Positions 1 through 8,313 are shown, counted from the stretch's first letter. The stretch is DNA of 11,020 bases from Desulfobacterales bacterium (GCA_030689795.1 JAUYEO010000133.1:1-11020); one strand, 5' to 3'. Program-made: numbers and translations. Notes: generated from the sequence alone by a model not told the origin.

Positions 1-2
1 TG

Positions 3-2066
3 TCAAACGTACTGCATCCTGAAATTCTTTTGGACGTAATCCATGAATTGATTCGAATATCGCAAATTTAGGATCCAAAGCTGGTATTGCTTTTTATAAG
101 AAATTTCGGCTGATTGGATACGGGAAGCAGGATAAATGAGGAGAGTAACTTTGTCAAGGTTATACACGCTCCCCAGTTTTGATACAGCGAATGAAAGCAG
201 TTCCGAAGGCAGTCCCTCCGGATCAGTAATAAGGACTTTTATGCAATTTAAGAGGCTTGACATATTTATTGCCAGATCCGACTGATCAACTATAAAAACA
301 GCCTTAAGCTGATCTTGGTAAATCAAAGAATAAATCCGCCACCTTCTTAAAAAACCTAAGCGTTCAGAAACTTTTTCCAAAGAGTCATTACCGTGATCAG
401 ACTCTTCAAAACGCAGGACATTGAGTAAAAGGCCACCGGAGTTATTTTTATAAAATTGCTCCAGCTCCCATAAATCAAAAGGTATGCTCTCTCTTAAAAG
501 CCATCCCTGGGGAAGGCATTTTTCAGGGGATGCGACAGGCAGTGTCAGATAAGAAAAAAGATCAAGTGAACAGGCCTGAGGATTGTTCAAATCTCGTGCG
601 AATCCCCCGAAGACACGGTCAGGGAATTTATTTTCAGGACGGAAATAACAGATAACATAATCCATATGCGCTGAAGATAATTGATACATGCCATTTAAAA
701 AAATCATCATCTGCCGCAATACAACAAAACCGGGGAGTTTGTTATTTTCCATTGATCTTGCTGCATGATGCTGAATGAGCCATGTTCGTTCATAGGCTCT
801 GATCATTGACATATGCCCGTAAATCCGCCCGTTTTTTTCGTAGGTAATATGCCTGGCAATTTCAGGATTTTCCTGATAGAGTTTCCGGTAAGTTTCCATG
901 AAATTCTTGCGATGTGCCTGGCAAAAACCATACTTTTCGGGATAAATGAATCCTGTCTGAAAAAAAAATTCCCAGAGGGCATCCATATCAACTTCGGTGG
1001 AGACAGAAATTTGAGGGTCCGAATTGGTGCCGAGAACATGGTTTATGTGACTGTATGAATAGATATCCATATCCAGAATGGCAATGCCATAACGGATATC
1101 ATTCTCTCCCATCCGCCGGTAGATGACCTGTGCGGAACAATTTGCAATTGAGATACCGGCAAGAAGAATGGAAAGATCAGGGATCATCATGCCCGGCATT
1201 AACAGATCATCATCAGGTTTGTCGCTTACGGAAAAACCCGTTGTTGAAATATTGAAAATATCTCTATGGATTTTTTTCTTTATGAAAGGATGTTCAAATA
1301 CAGCGACTAGTGGTGGTGCAATGCGCCGCCGTGGATTGCGGATTTTTTTTGCCAGAAAACGGCTGATATGGTCGGTTGCCGCAGCAAATACGATTTCTTT
1401 TGATATGTTTTGATCATCCTGCCGGCGTATGCATTTACAGAACTCGGTATAGATTATTTTCTCATTTGAAAACAGGCGAATTGATGCGGGAACATCCGGA
1501 TTGAACCAGTTATTATGTTTAAATGCTTCTGAGTTTGCCTTGATTCGGAATGCTCCGGCACTGAAGTCTATCACTTCACCCCTGGCAACAAAATCGCTTT
1601 GCATCAATTCAGCAGAGACATCCCTGCAGGGATATCTCTGGATCTTGCGTTTATTCAGGACAAAACTTTTCTCAGGTAACTGGATCGTGAAGCCGCTTTT
1701 ACAGCTGCTCAAAATGTTAATTGGAGTGACGATCATGGACTGATTATTTATGATGACCAGATGAAGGGTATGATACGATTCAAACTTGTATTGAAAGTAG
1801 GATTTGTCCCACCGGCAGGTCAATTGATTGTCGAGACAAGGTTCAGGATAAGCTTTCGCGAGAAACCTGTCTTGATAGACCGGGTGCTGTAAGAGAACAA
1901 AAAGAGGGCCACCTGTAAAATGAATATAATTGATGGTGTTGATCAGCTCCATCTGATCCAGGGTCTTTGCTGCTTCGAAAGTTTTGATCAGGTCTTCATG
2001 CTGGAAAAAACGCGGAGGAGCGAATTTATTCAGATCAAATAGGTTTTCCTTTGTTTCAAGATCCAT
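3..2066 (-). CDS. Tandem PilZ-domain protein with GNAT-like C-terminal region
   Basis: A complete 687-residue soluble protein with no signal peptide or membrane segment. Two PilZ-type signatures are visible. The first has R140 and R144 (RKIQR) followed by D167-F-S-A-G171. The second has the basic run at 246-248 followed by N272-I-S-T-T-G277. In PilZ proteins this RxxxR plus D/NxSxxG pattern binds cyclic di-GMP; the second site has a less typical arginine motif and may be degenerate. Residues from about 360 to the end look like a separate domain. The stretch NGRIYGHMSMIRAY at 412-425 resembles the core strand of GNAT acyltransferases, but this is weak. The family suggests a c-di-GMP-responsive effector in the cytoplasm, with unknown output. 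The gene stands alone, transcribed away from the methyltransferase gene, with a strong promoter about 100 bases upstream. The ribosome site before ATG is poor, so the start is chosen as the first ATG of the frame. Confidence 0.8.
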   Translation of the reverse strand: MDLETKENLFDLNKFAPPRFFQHEDLIKTFEAAKTLDQMELINTINYIHFTGGPLFVLLQHPVYQDRFLAKAYPEPCLDNQLTCRWDKSYFQYKFESYHTLHLVIINNQSMIVTPINILSSCKSGFTIQLPEKSFVLNKRKIQRYPCRDVSAELMQSDFVARGEVIDFSAGAFRIKANSEAFKHNNWFNPDVPASIRLFSNEKIIYTEFCKCIRRQDDQNISKEIVFAAATDHISRFLAKKIRNPRRRIAPPLVAVFEHPFIKKKIHRDIFNISTTGFSVSDKPDDDLLMPGMMIPDLSILLAGISIANCSAQVIYRRMGENDIRYGIAILDMDIYSYSHINHVLGTNSDPQISVSTEVDMDALWEFFFQTGFIYPEKYGFCQAHRKNFMETYRKLYQENPEIARHITYEKNGRIYGHMSMIRAYERTWLIQHHAARSMENNKLPGFVVLRQMMIFLNGMYQLSSAHMDYVICYFRPENKFPDRVFGGFARDLNNPQACSLDLFSYLTLPVASPEKCLPQGWLLRESIPFDLWELEQFYKNNSGGLLLNVLRFEESDHGNDSLEKVSERLGFLRRWRIYSLIYQDQLKAVFIVDQSDLAINMSSLLNCIKVLITDPEGLPSELLSFAVSKLGSVYNLDKVTLLIYPASRIQSAEISYKKQYQLWILNLRYSNQFMDYVQKNFRMQYV

Positions 2067-2436
2067 GATATGACCCAGCTTTTGCTCAATTGACTAATAA
2101 GAAATTGAAGACCATTTTGTTTGTCGCTCTATAACAACCCTTAATAAAAACTCAATTGTTGATTATCTGAGTATATAAATAAGACACTTGTATGTCAACT
2201 AAATTTAACCACAATATATGGGGGTTATTGCTGATAAGGTTTATTTGAAATGAGAGCGCGGAGTTCCTCTTTGCTGAAATTATTCAAGAGCCTTTAATAT
2301 TAATTGAATTTCGTGCAACTTGAGTGAAGTTCTTGATAGAATGGCCATAACTGCATGACAATTTAATTGAAGATCTCCACAGCAAGCAACGGGGAATGTG
2401 GTTGCTATTGCGGTTTAAATGTTGTATGGGGTCAAT
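2067..2436. other. Divergent intergenic region
   Basis: AT-rich spacer between the divergently transcribed PilZ and methyltransferase genes. It holds the minus-strand promoter at 2170-2198. A short inverted repeat AGCAAC/GTTGCT (2385-2390 and 2401-2406) lies just upstream of the methyltransferase start and could be a weak operator or hairpin. No convincing plus-strand promoter was found, and no coding sequence or known RNA was recognised. Confidence 0.5.
2170..2198 (-). promoter_or_regulatory. Sigma70-type promoter of the PilZ gene
   Basis: On the minus strand a perfect -35 box TTGACA (2193-2198) is followed after exactly 17 bases by TATACT (2170-2175), a five-of-six -10 box. Transcription would start near 2163 and leave an untranslated leader of roughly 97 bases before the ATG at 2066. 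No riboswitch fold was recognised in the leader. Confidence 0.7.
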
Positions 2437-3363
2437 ATGAGAACAGACAAAGTATTAACAGAAAATTTTGAAGAATTGGAACGTGAACATACCCACCTGA
2501 ATGAAAAACTTAATTCAGAGATAAAAAATATCGAAGCAGTTCAATTCAAACCCTCTGATACATATCTTATGGAAAGCACAGAGGAAACATTTCGGCTGGA
2601 GATCAAGACAGATCCGGAATCAGTCCGGCAACAGGCCCTCTGGTGCGGTGCAAAACCCGGCATGAGGGTCCTTGATGTGGGATGTGGTCCCGGAAAAACC
2701 ACATCTATTCTTTATGAAATGGTGCAACCGGGAGGAAGTGCTGTCGGTATTGATCTATTTCTGGATCGCATCTCTTATGCAAAGAATCATTATTGCCGAC
2801 AATCTGGAATTGATTTCACAGTCTGCAATTTAAAGGAGCCATTAATCAGTATCGGTCAATTTGACCTGATTTGGGTTCGGTTCGTCCTGGAATATTTCCG
2901 GGAAGAAAGCTATAATATTGTCAGCAATTTGAGTGAGGCACTGAAACCAGGAGGTTATCTCTGTTTGCTCGATCTTGACTACAATTGCCTTAGCCACCAT
3001 GAACTGCCTCCGATGATTCAAGATCTCCTGCCAAAACTCATGAACCGGCTGCAGGAAGAATGCAACTTTGATGCATATGCGGGTCGAAAGTTATATTCAT
3101 ATTTATTTGATCATGGGTTTAATAATATACAGGTTAATCTTATGGCGCATCACTTATTTTTTGGTTCTATAAAGGAGACAGACTTTTTTAACTGGATGAA
3201 GAAGATCGAAATTATCGTAAAAAGGTTTGAGGATTTATTCAGTGATTATCCTGGCGGATGTGAGGCTTTTATCGATGATTTCAAGAAATTTTTAATTGAT
3301 CCACGGCGTTTTACCTATACGCCTTTAATCATGTGCAAGGGAATGAAACCTATGGATTTTTGA
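2437..3363 (+). CDS. Class I SAM-dependent methyltransferase
   Basis: A 308-residue cytoplasmic methyltransferase counted from ATG 2437. An in-frame ATG at 2419 would add six residues. The later start is preferred because GGGG at 2428-2431 lies five bases before it, while 2419 has no ribosome site. The SAM-binding motif I, VLDVGCGPG, is at about residues 78-86. The acidic end of strand 2 (GIDL) is at 104-107 and the LKPGGYL motif at about 169-175, a typical Methyltransf_11/25-like order. The first 55 residues are charged and helical; the last 100 form a family-specific tail with no recognised domain. The substrate cannot be read from sequence. The next gene on the strand is a radical SAM enzyme 194 bases downstream, so a shared pathway is possible. 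The final 170 bases recur almost unchanged at 4979-5151. Confidence 0.85.
   Translation: MRTDKVLTENFEELEREHTHLNEKLNSEIKNIEAVQFKPSDTYLMESTEETFRLEIKTDPESVRQQALWCGAKPGMRVLDVGCGPGKTTSILYEMVQPGGSAVGIDLFLDRISYAKNHYCRQSGIDFTVCNLKEPLISIGQFDLIWVRFVLEYFREESYNIVSNLSEALKPGGYLCLLDLDYNCLSHHELPPMIQDLLPKLMNRLQEECNFDAYAGRKLYSYLFDHGFNNIQVNLMAHHLFFGSIKETDFFNWMKKIEIIVKRFEDLFSDYPGGCEAFIDDFKKFLIDPRRFTYTPLIMCKGMKPMDF
3191..3363 (+). repeat. Direct repeat, copy 1 (3' end of methyltransferase gene)
   Basis: This stretch aligns without gaps to 4979-5151 at a constant offset of 1788 bases. I count about 16 mismatches in the 170 bases before the stop codon, roughly 90% identity, and the TGA is at the same place. The encoded peptides differ at about 7 of 56 residues, mostly conservatively. 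Confidence 0.9.
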
Positions 3364-3394
3364 TTTTAATAATGAAATATCAGCGCGAAGTCTA

Positions 3395-3580
3395 CAAGGG
3401 GTTTTTGTCTATGAAATCGACGATAATTTAGGTGATTACATCACCCGCATTCGGCTTCTTGGTTATTCCGGCGAAATCGGCCGGTGGTTCCGGTTCAAAT
3501 CGGTGCCCTATACTTCCATCGAAAGTAATACTTTATCAAACATGTTATTGAAATTAGATGCCACGACTCTTATTTATTAA
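3395..3580 (+). pseudogene. Orphan reading frame, possible gene remnant
   Basis: Between the methyltransferase and radical SAM genes one frame stays open from 3347 to a TAA at 3578-3580, without a usable start codon near its beginning. From about 3401 it encodes a protein-like sequence including YEIDDNLGDYITRIRLLGYS and then GEIGRWFRFKSVPY. This composition is typical of a real protein rather than random spacer. It overlaps the start of the radical SAM gene by 23 bases in another frame. I do not recognise the family. It may be the truncated tail of a lost gene left by the same rearrangement that duplicated the methyltransferase end. Confidence 0.3.
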
Positions 3581-4943
3581 TCCAGCCAATATCCACCGGA
3601 CACTGGGAAATATCAAGTCAACCGCTTTTCCACCTTTGAACTTGCCTTACCTGGCTGCTGTTACTCCTAAACATTATCAAATCAGTGTTATTGATGAAAA
3701 TATCGAACCATTCGAATTTCAAAAAGCAGACATTGTTGGTATTACAGCCTATACTGCCACTGTAACCCGCGCCTATCAAATTGCACAAATGTACCGCAAA
3801 AAGGGAATTTATACCGTTATGGGCGGTATTCATGTGTCGATGATGCCCGATGAGGCCTTACGTTATTGCGATACCGTAGTGGTTGGAGAAGCTGAGGGTG
3901 TCTGGCCCAAGGTTCTTGAAGATTTTGAGGCCGATAATCTGAAAGATAGATACGAAGGGGCTTGGTTGAGCTTAGAAAATCTGCCTATCCCGCGCCGTGA
4001 TATTCTTAAAAACAGCTATTATAGCTGGGGTAGCATTCAGACCTCCCGCGGTTGCCCCATGAATTGTTCCTTCTGTTCTGTTACCGCTTTTAATGGAGGC
4101 AGGTTCCGCCGGCGTTCTCTGGATGCAGTGATTGAAGAACTCGATCTTATCCCTCAAAAAAGAATCATGCTCACTGATGACAATCTCTTTGGTTACGGCA
4201 AGGAAGATCGGGAATGGACTCGCGCTTTCTTTACACAAATTCTGGATAAAGGCATAAAAAAAACCTTTTTTGGCCAAACATCTATCTTACTTGGGAAAGA
4301 TCTTGAACTTGCTCGCCTTGCAGCAAGGGCCGGCCTTAAGATGGTTTTAATCGGGATTGAATCGGTAAATTCCAAAACTCTTGAATCTTACGGAAAGCAT
4401 TCCAGTATTAGATGCTTTAATCCAAATCAATGCAAAGAACTGATCACAAATATTCGTAAAGCAGGTATAGCCGTTCTTGGCGCTTTTGTACTTGGAAGCG
4501 ACGAGGACGATCACACGGTTTTTCATTCCACCTTGGAATTTATAAAATCTGCGCACATTGACGTGCTTCAGACCACAAAGCCCACCCCCTTACCCGGTAC
4601 CCAGTTATGGAAAGACTTACAACAAAAAAATCGAATTATCAGCAAAGATTTTCCCAAAGACTGGGAAGATTTTCGCTTCAGCAGAATGGTCTATCAGCCG
4701 CTAAAATTGTCCATAGAAGATATTTATATGGGATTTACCTATTTGCGTAAAGTTTATTACAGCATTTGGGAGACACTCAAGAGAACTTTCTCAACGCTTG
4801 GTGCAACTAAAAGCATTACAGCAACCGTCGTCGCTTACGCTTTCAATAAATCTTATCGCAAAGCTTTCCGAAATTCTGATCATTATCGAAAATATCATTC
4901 TATCAATCTTGAAAATAAATTTAAGCCATTGGATATTAAATAA
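3558..4943 (+). CDS. B12-binding-type radical SAM enzyme
   Basis: A 461-residue protein. Residues about 1-140 form a Rossmann-like B12-binding-type domain, with VIDENIEPF near 45, VGITAYTATV near 60 and GGIHVSMMPDEA near 90. It lacks the DxHxxG motif of base-off B12 enzymes, as is usual for this radical SAM class. The 4Fe-4S motif C166-x3-C170-x2-C173 binds the cluster that cleaves SAM. The strand-end motif GIESVNSKTLESYGK and a TPLPGTQLW segment match the core and C-terminal (DUF4070-like) part of the family. Members carry out B12-dependent methylations or other radical changes on lipids, cofactors and natural products; the substrate here is unknown. The ribosome site before ATG 3558 is weak, which suggests dependence on transcription and translation from upstream. 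The gene is bracketed by direct repeats of the methyltransferase 3' end. Confidence 0.88.
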   Translation: MPRLLFINPANIHRTLGNIKSTAFPPLNLPYLAAVTPKHYQISVIDENIEPFEFQKADIVGITAYTATVTRAYQIAQMYRKKGIYTVMGGIHVSMMPDEALRYCDTVVVGEAEGVWPKVLEDFEADNLKDRYEGAWLSLENLPIPRRDILKNSYYSWGSIQTSRGCPMNCSFCSVTAFNGGRFRRRSLDAVIEELDLIPQKRIMLTDDNLFGYGKEDREWTRAFFTQILDKGIKKTFFGQTSILLGKDLELARLAARAGLKMVLIGIESVNSKTLESYGKHSSIRCFNPNQCKELITNIRKAGIAVLGAFVLGSDEDDHTVFHSTLEFIKSAHIDVLQTTKPTPLPGTQLWKDLQQKNRIISKDFPKDWEDFRFSRMVYQPLKLSIEDIYMGFTYLRKVYYSIWETLKRTFSTLGATKSITATVVAYAFNKSYRKAFRNSDHYRKYHSINLENKFKPLDIK

Positions 4944-4978
4944 TATTCTGATACCTCTAATTGTCAGCGTGACAGAGC

Positions 4979-5151
4979 ACTGGATGAAGAAGGTCGAAAT
5001 TATCGTAAAAAGGTTTGAGGATTTATTCATCGATTATCCTGGCGGATGTGAGGCTTTTATCGATGATTTCAAGAGGTTTTTAATAGATTCACGGCGTTTT
5101 ACCTATACTCCTCTAATTTTGTGCAAAGGGATGAAACCTCTGGACTGTTGA
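4979..5151 (+). pseudogene. Truncated second copy of the methyltransferase C-terminus
   Basis: Direct repeat copy 2. It encodes the last 56 residues of a paralogue of the 2437-3363 methyltransferase, from WMKKVEIIVKRFEDLF to KGMKPLDC and TGA, with no gap against copy 1. Similarity stops abruptly upstream of 4979, where the spacer behind the radical SAM stop begins. There is no in-frame start of its own and no SAM-binding region, so it cannot be a working methyltransferase. About half of the nucleotide differences are silent or conservative, which suggests that both copies were once under selection as protein before this one lost its 5' part. Confidence 0.85.
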
Positions 5152-5190
5152 TTTCAAAAATCGAACCGAACCAGCTTCAATTTATTCACT

Positions 5191-6309
5191 TTAAGACATA
5201 TTCAACGCATACAATATTTCCTTGCGGACTATCCCATTGCTTTGGGGAAGAATATCCTCCAATGCTTTTTTGGCTTTCGGACCACCTATACGCCCCATGG
5301 CCCAGGTAATCATGCCCAATACTCTGTCGTCATCATTATTATAAAATTCTGTCAGAAGATCCTGAAGATATTCTTCGTCACGGCTGTTTCCCATAGCCCT
5401 CGCAACATTCATCTTCCATCTCCATATATCATTGTCAGACATGTAGAACATATGCGGCCATATCTTCGAGTTAAAATAAGATTTATCCATGTCGAGCAGT
5501 TTATCAAGCCTGAAGTTATCCGCCATTCCTGCCACCTTTCTGTTGACCGGCAGCTCTTTTTTCAGCCACGGCGCGTTTCTCGGGCATACATTCTGACAAT
5601 GATCGCAGCCGTATATCCATAATCCCATAGGTTCGCGAAGCTTTACAGGGGTGATTCCTTCGCCGTAATAAGTAAGAAATGAAATGCATCTGGCCGGATC
5701 TATTTTGCGGGACCCTTGTAATGCGCCGGTGGGACAGGCAATAATGCATGAATTTTTGCACCAGTCGGGGCACCCGATTTCAAGCGTAGGTTCATCAGGT
5801 GTAAATTCTTGGTCAACTACAACCGCTATCGGCAGAACCCAGGAACCTTTACGGACTACCTTGTTTGAATAAAACAAGCAGTTCTTCCCAAAGGTCCCCA
5901 TTCCGGCCCGCGCAGCCGCGAGCCTATGCGGGAGGTTGAACGGAACCTTCGAATTGATGCCGTTATCTCTGAGAAATGAGCGGAACGATTTGATCCTTTT
6001 TGATAATCCGTCCTTTGTTACCCGGTCGTCGTCAAGATAACACCGGCCGAAATAATTTTCCATCGATTTTGGAAATGCTTCTTTAAAATATACTTCCATT
6101 AAAACAATAATCGATTTTGCCTCAGGAAGAATGGATTTCGGATCGGTGCCTGCAATAAGATCAAGCCCAAGTTTGAACAACGGTTCATAATATTTTTGTC
6201 TTTCCTGCAGGAGGTCCTTCTGGGAGTCAAAGAGTTCGGCAGAGGTAAAACCGATATCCCCGAAACCACATTCATAAGCCTTTTCAATAATTTCGTTTTT
6301 ACCAATCAT
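5191..6309 (-). CDS. QueG-like double 4Fe-4S iron-sulfur protein with HEAT repeats
   Basis: A 372-residue protein from ATG 6309. An in-frame ATG at 6366 would add 19 residues that look unlike the family; neither start has a clear ribosome site. The layout follows epoxyqueuosine reductase (QueG, 379 residues in E. coli). There is an N-terminal cobalamin-binding-type region with ARAGMGTFGKN (about 134-144), then a ferredoxin-like module, then C-terminal HEAT-type repeats (RVLGMITWAMGRIGG). The cluster cysteines, in this numbering, are C180, C184, C188, C192, C208, C235, C238 and C242. The first group has x3 spacings instead of the usual CxxCxxCxxxCP, so this is a divergent subfamily. QueG reduces epoxyqueuosine to queuosine in tRNA, but the same fold also serves other reductions, so function is left open. 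The gene converges on the truncated methyltransferase copy. Confidence 0.8.
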   Translation of the reverse strand: MIGKNEIIEKAYECGFGDIGFTSAELFDSQKDLLQERQKYYEPLFKLGLDLIAGTDPKSILPEAKSIIVLMEVYFKEAFPKSMENYFGRCYLDDDRVTKDGLSKRIKSFRSFLRDNGINSKVPFNLPHRLAAARAGMGTFGKNCLFYSNKVVRKGSWVLPIAVVVDQEFTPDEPTLEIGCPDWCKNSCIIACPTGALQGSRKIDPARCISFLTYYGEGITPVKLREPMGLWIYGCDHCQNVCPRNAPWLKKELPVNRKVAGMADNFRLDKLLDMDKSYFNSKIWPHMFYMSDNDIWRWKMNVARAMGNSRDEEYLQDLLTEFYNNDDDRVLGMITWAMGRIGGPKAKKALEDILPQSNGIVRKEILYALNMS

Positions 6310-6393
6310 GTTTAATTCTAACCCGGCATTGCCGGAACAAAAGTGATAACAATGATAAAAACTCATTACTCTATTATTTCAAGATCGTCAATT

Positions 6394-6421
6394 TTGTTTG
6401 GTCTAAAAGATATCGTATGCT
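6394..6421 (+). promoter_or_regulatory. Possible promoter of the retropepsin/PDZ gene
   Basis: TTGTTT (6394-6399) and TATGCT (6416-6421) are separated by 16 bases. Each matches the sigma70 consensus only in part. The position, 33 bases before the start codon and inside a divergent intergenic region, makes a promoter plausible. Confidence 0.35.
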
Positions 6422-6453
6422 AACATGACAGACAAATATCGGAGGTTTGAAAA

Positions 6454-8313
6454 ATGATTTTTATAAAACGAGTTATTACGAGAATAATTCCGGTTTTCCT
6501 TCTTTTTGCCCTGACCTGCCATGCTGCAGACAGCCTTACCGGGCCACAGGAGATTTTTTCAAGGCACTACGAAGCGATTGGGGGGCTGGAAAGACTTAAA
6601 AAAATCAAGTCGGGTTATCTCGAGGGAAAGACGACTTTTGACGGGCTTGAAGGCAGGTTCAGGACGTGGGAGGAGATCCCTCTTAAATACCGTCTCGAAG
6701 AAGATTACAGCGTCATAAAACAGATATTCGGAGATAACGGCAAGACAAGCTGGTCTGTTGATCCGAACGGGAAAGTACAGATACACAGGGATGAGGAGAC
6801 CATTAAAAGAAGAAAAGTGAAAGCGCTTCTTGAGGTCTATGATCATATGGAGCCCGGTACGAAAAACTTCATTTTTACATATGAGGGGAACAGGCAGTCA
6901 GGAAATGTTGAATGCCATGTGATTAAAATGGCCAACATCATTAATGAAGAGTACACATTGTTTTTTATAAATAAAGAGAATTATTACGTAGTTAAGGCAA
7001 TAATCAAGCAGCCTGACGTTGAGATCCATACGCTTTATTCGGACTACCGCCGCATAGACGGCATCCTGATTCCTTTTCATGAGGAGACTGATATTTTCCC
7101 AAGAGAGAAAAAAGAGACCGTTCAGCTTGAAAGGTATGATTTTAACGCGAAAGCCGACAGCGCTCTTTTTGAACCCCCGTCAAAAGACATTGAAGATTTT
7201 GAGTTTGCAAACGGTGAGAATTCAACAGATGTACCTTTTACTTTTGTTGAGAACAATATTTACCTGCCTGTGACTATAAATGGCGAAACAAGGTTCTGGT
7301 TGCTCGATAACGGCGCCAGCATGTCCATAATCGATGCGGATTATGCAAAAAAGCTGGGGCTTGAACCGGAAGGAGAAATAAAGGGTTTCGGAATTGCCAG
7401 TGTTTTTGATTTTTCATTTGTCACTCTTCCGTCCTATCTTGTCAGGGGCATACGATTTGATCCCCAGAAGATCTTTTCTTATAAAGGTCTTTCAGAGAGA
7501 TTGTACGATTCCGATATAGTCGGAATCATGGGACATGATTTTTTATCGAGATTTGTCGTCAAAATCGACTATGCAGAGAAGATATTATCTTTTTATCATC
7601 CTGACCGGTTTGAATACAAAGGCGAGGGCAGGGTAATTGACGCGCCCCTGAGGAATAAATTATTCAGTCTGCCGGCAATTGTTAATGAGAAATATAAAGG
7701 CAGATGGGCTCTTGATATCGGCGCTTTTGATGTCTCTTTTCATTACCCTTACGCAAAAGAGAATGGTCTGCTGAGCTTGAAAGGAGTTGAAAGAATAAGC
7801 GCCGATCTGGGAGGGCAGCACGGCGAGAGAACCATCAGGTTCAAGACGATGGAGCTTGGCGGTTACAAGGTTTTAAATCCTTTGATAAACGTACCTTTGA
7901 ACATGGGGAAGGGCTCGAATATAAGCAAAGAGATTATCGGGAATATCGGAAATACCCTGCTTCGCCATTTTACCGTGTATCTCGATTACAAAAGACAGCA
8001 GGTAATAATCGAAAAGGGGAAAGATTTTGATCGCAAATTCCCGGAAGATAAAAGCGGCATGTTGATCGGTAAAACGGGAGACGGTTTTCCTGAAATCGTC
8101 TTTGTAGCACCCGGGACTCCTGCAGATAAGGTGGGTTTTCTGAAAGGCGATATAATACGGAAAATTAACGGCTCGGATGCCGCCTTTTTCGGCGGAATAA
8201 TCGGAGTGCGGAACCTCTTTCTCGAAGAAGCGGGCATGGAATATAATATCGAAGTGATAAGGGCCGGATCCGGACAGGCACTGAAGTTGATACTGGAAGA
8301 TTTGTTTAAATGA
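6454..8313 (+). CDS. Exported retropepsin-like aspartic protease with PDZ domain
   Basis: A 619-residue protein. GGAGG at 6441-6445, eight bases before ATG, fixes the start. Residues 1-24 form a signal peptide: basic start, hydrophobic IIPVFLLFALTC, then a likely cut after HAA. Because CHAAD could be misread as a lipobox, lipid attachment is less likely but possible. Residues about 27-245 resemble the LolA/LolB-type barrel found in outer-membrane sorting proteins. Two retropepsin-like lobes follow. The first has D285-N-G-A-S and flap-side G357-I-M-G; the second has D421-I-G-A-F and I494-I-G-N-I-G. Both end in a similar strand (VVKIDYAEKILSF, TVYLDYKRQQVII). A PDZ domain (about 545-619, APGTPADKVGFLKGDII) closes the chain. 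The protein is expected in the periplasm. Neither aspartate is followed by the usual T or S, so activity is uncertain. Confidence 0.85.
   Translation: MIFIKRVITRIIPVFLLFALTCHAADSLTGPQEIFSRHYEAIGGLERLKKIKSGYLEGKTTFDGLEGRFRTWEEIPLKYRLEEDYSVIKQIFGDNGKTSWSVDPNGKVQIHRDEETIKRRKVKALLEVYDHMEPGTKNFIFTYEGNRQSGNVECHVIKMANIINEEYTLFFINKENYYVVKAIIKQPDVEIHTLYSDYRRIDGILIPFHEETDIFPREKKETVQLERYDFNAKADSALFEPPSKDIEDFEFANGENSTDVPFTFVENNIYLPVTINGETRFWLLDNGASMSIIDADYAKKLGLEPEGEIKGFGIASVFDFSFVTLPSYLVRGIRFDPQKIFSYKGLSERLYDSDIVGIMGHDFLSRFVVKIDYAEKILSFYHPDRFEYKGEGRVIDAPLRNKLFSLPAIVNEKYKGRWALDIGAFDVSFHYPYAKENGLLSLKGVERISADLGGQHGERTIRFKTMELGGYKVLNPLINVPLNMGKGSNISKEIIGNIGNTLLRHFTVYLDYKRQQVIIEKGKDFDRKFPEDKSGMLIGKTGDGFPEIVFVAPGTPADKVGFLKGDIIRKINGSDAAFFGGIIGVRNLFLEEAGMEYNIEVIRAGSGQALKLILEDLFK

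Noticed and set aside
4798..5151. A longer gene for the second methyltransferase fragment, starting inside the radical SAM gene
   Set aside because: The first 145 bases overlap the radical SAM gene in another frame and translate to sequence without similarity to the methyltransferase. Only 4979-5151 is homologous.
6310..6366. Longer N-terminus of the QueG-like protein from ATG 6366
   Set aside because: The 19 extra residues do not look like the family, and no ribosome site precedes that ATG; the start at 6309 fits the usual protein length.
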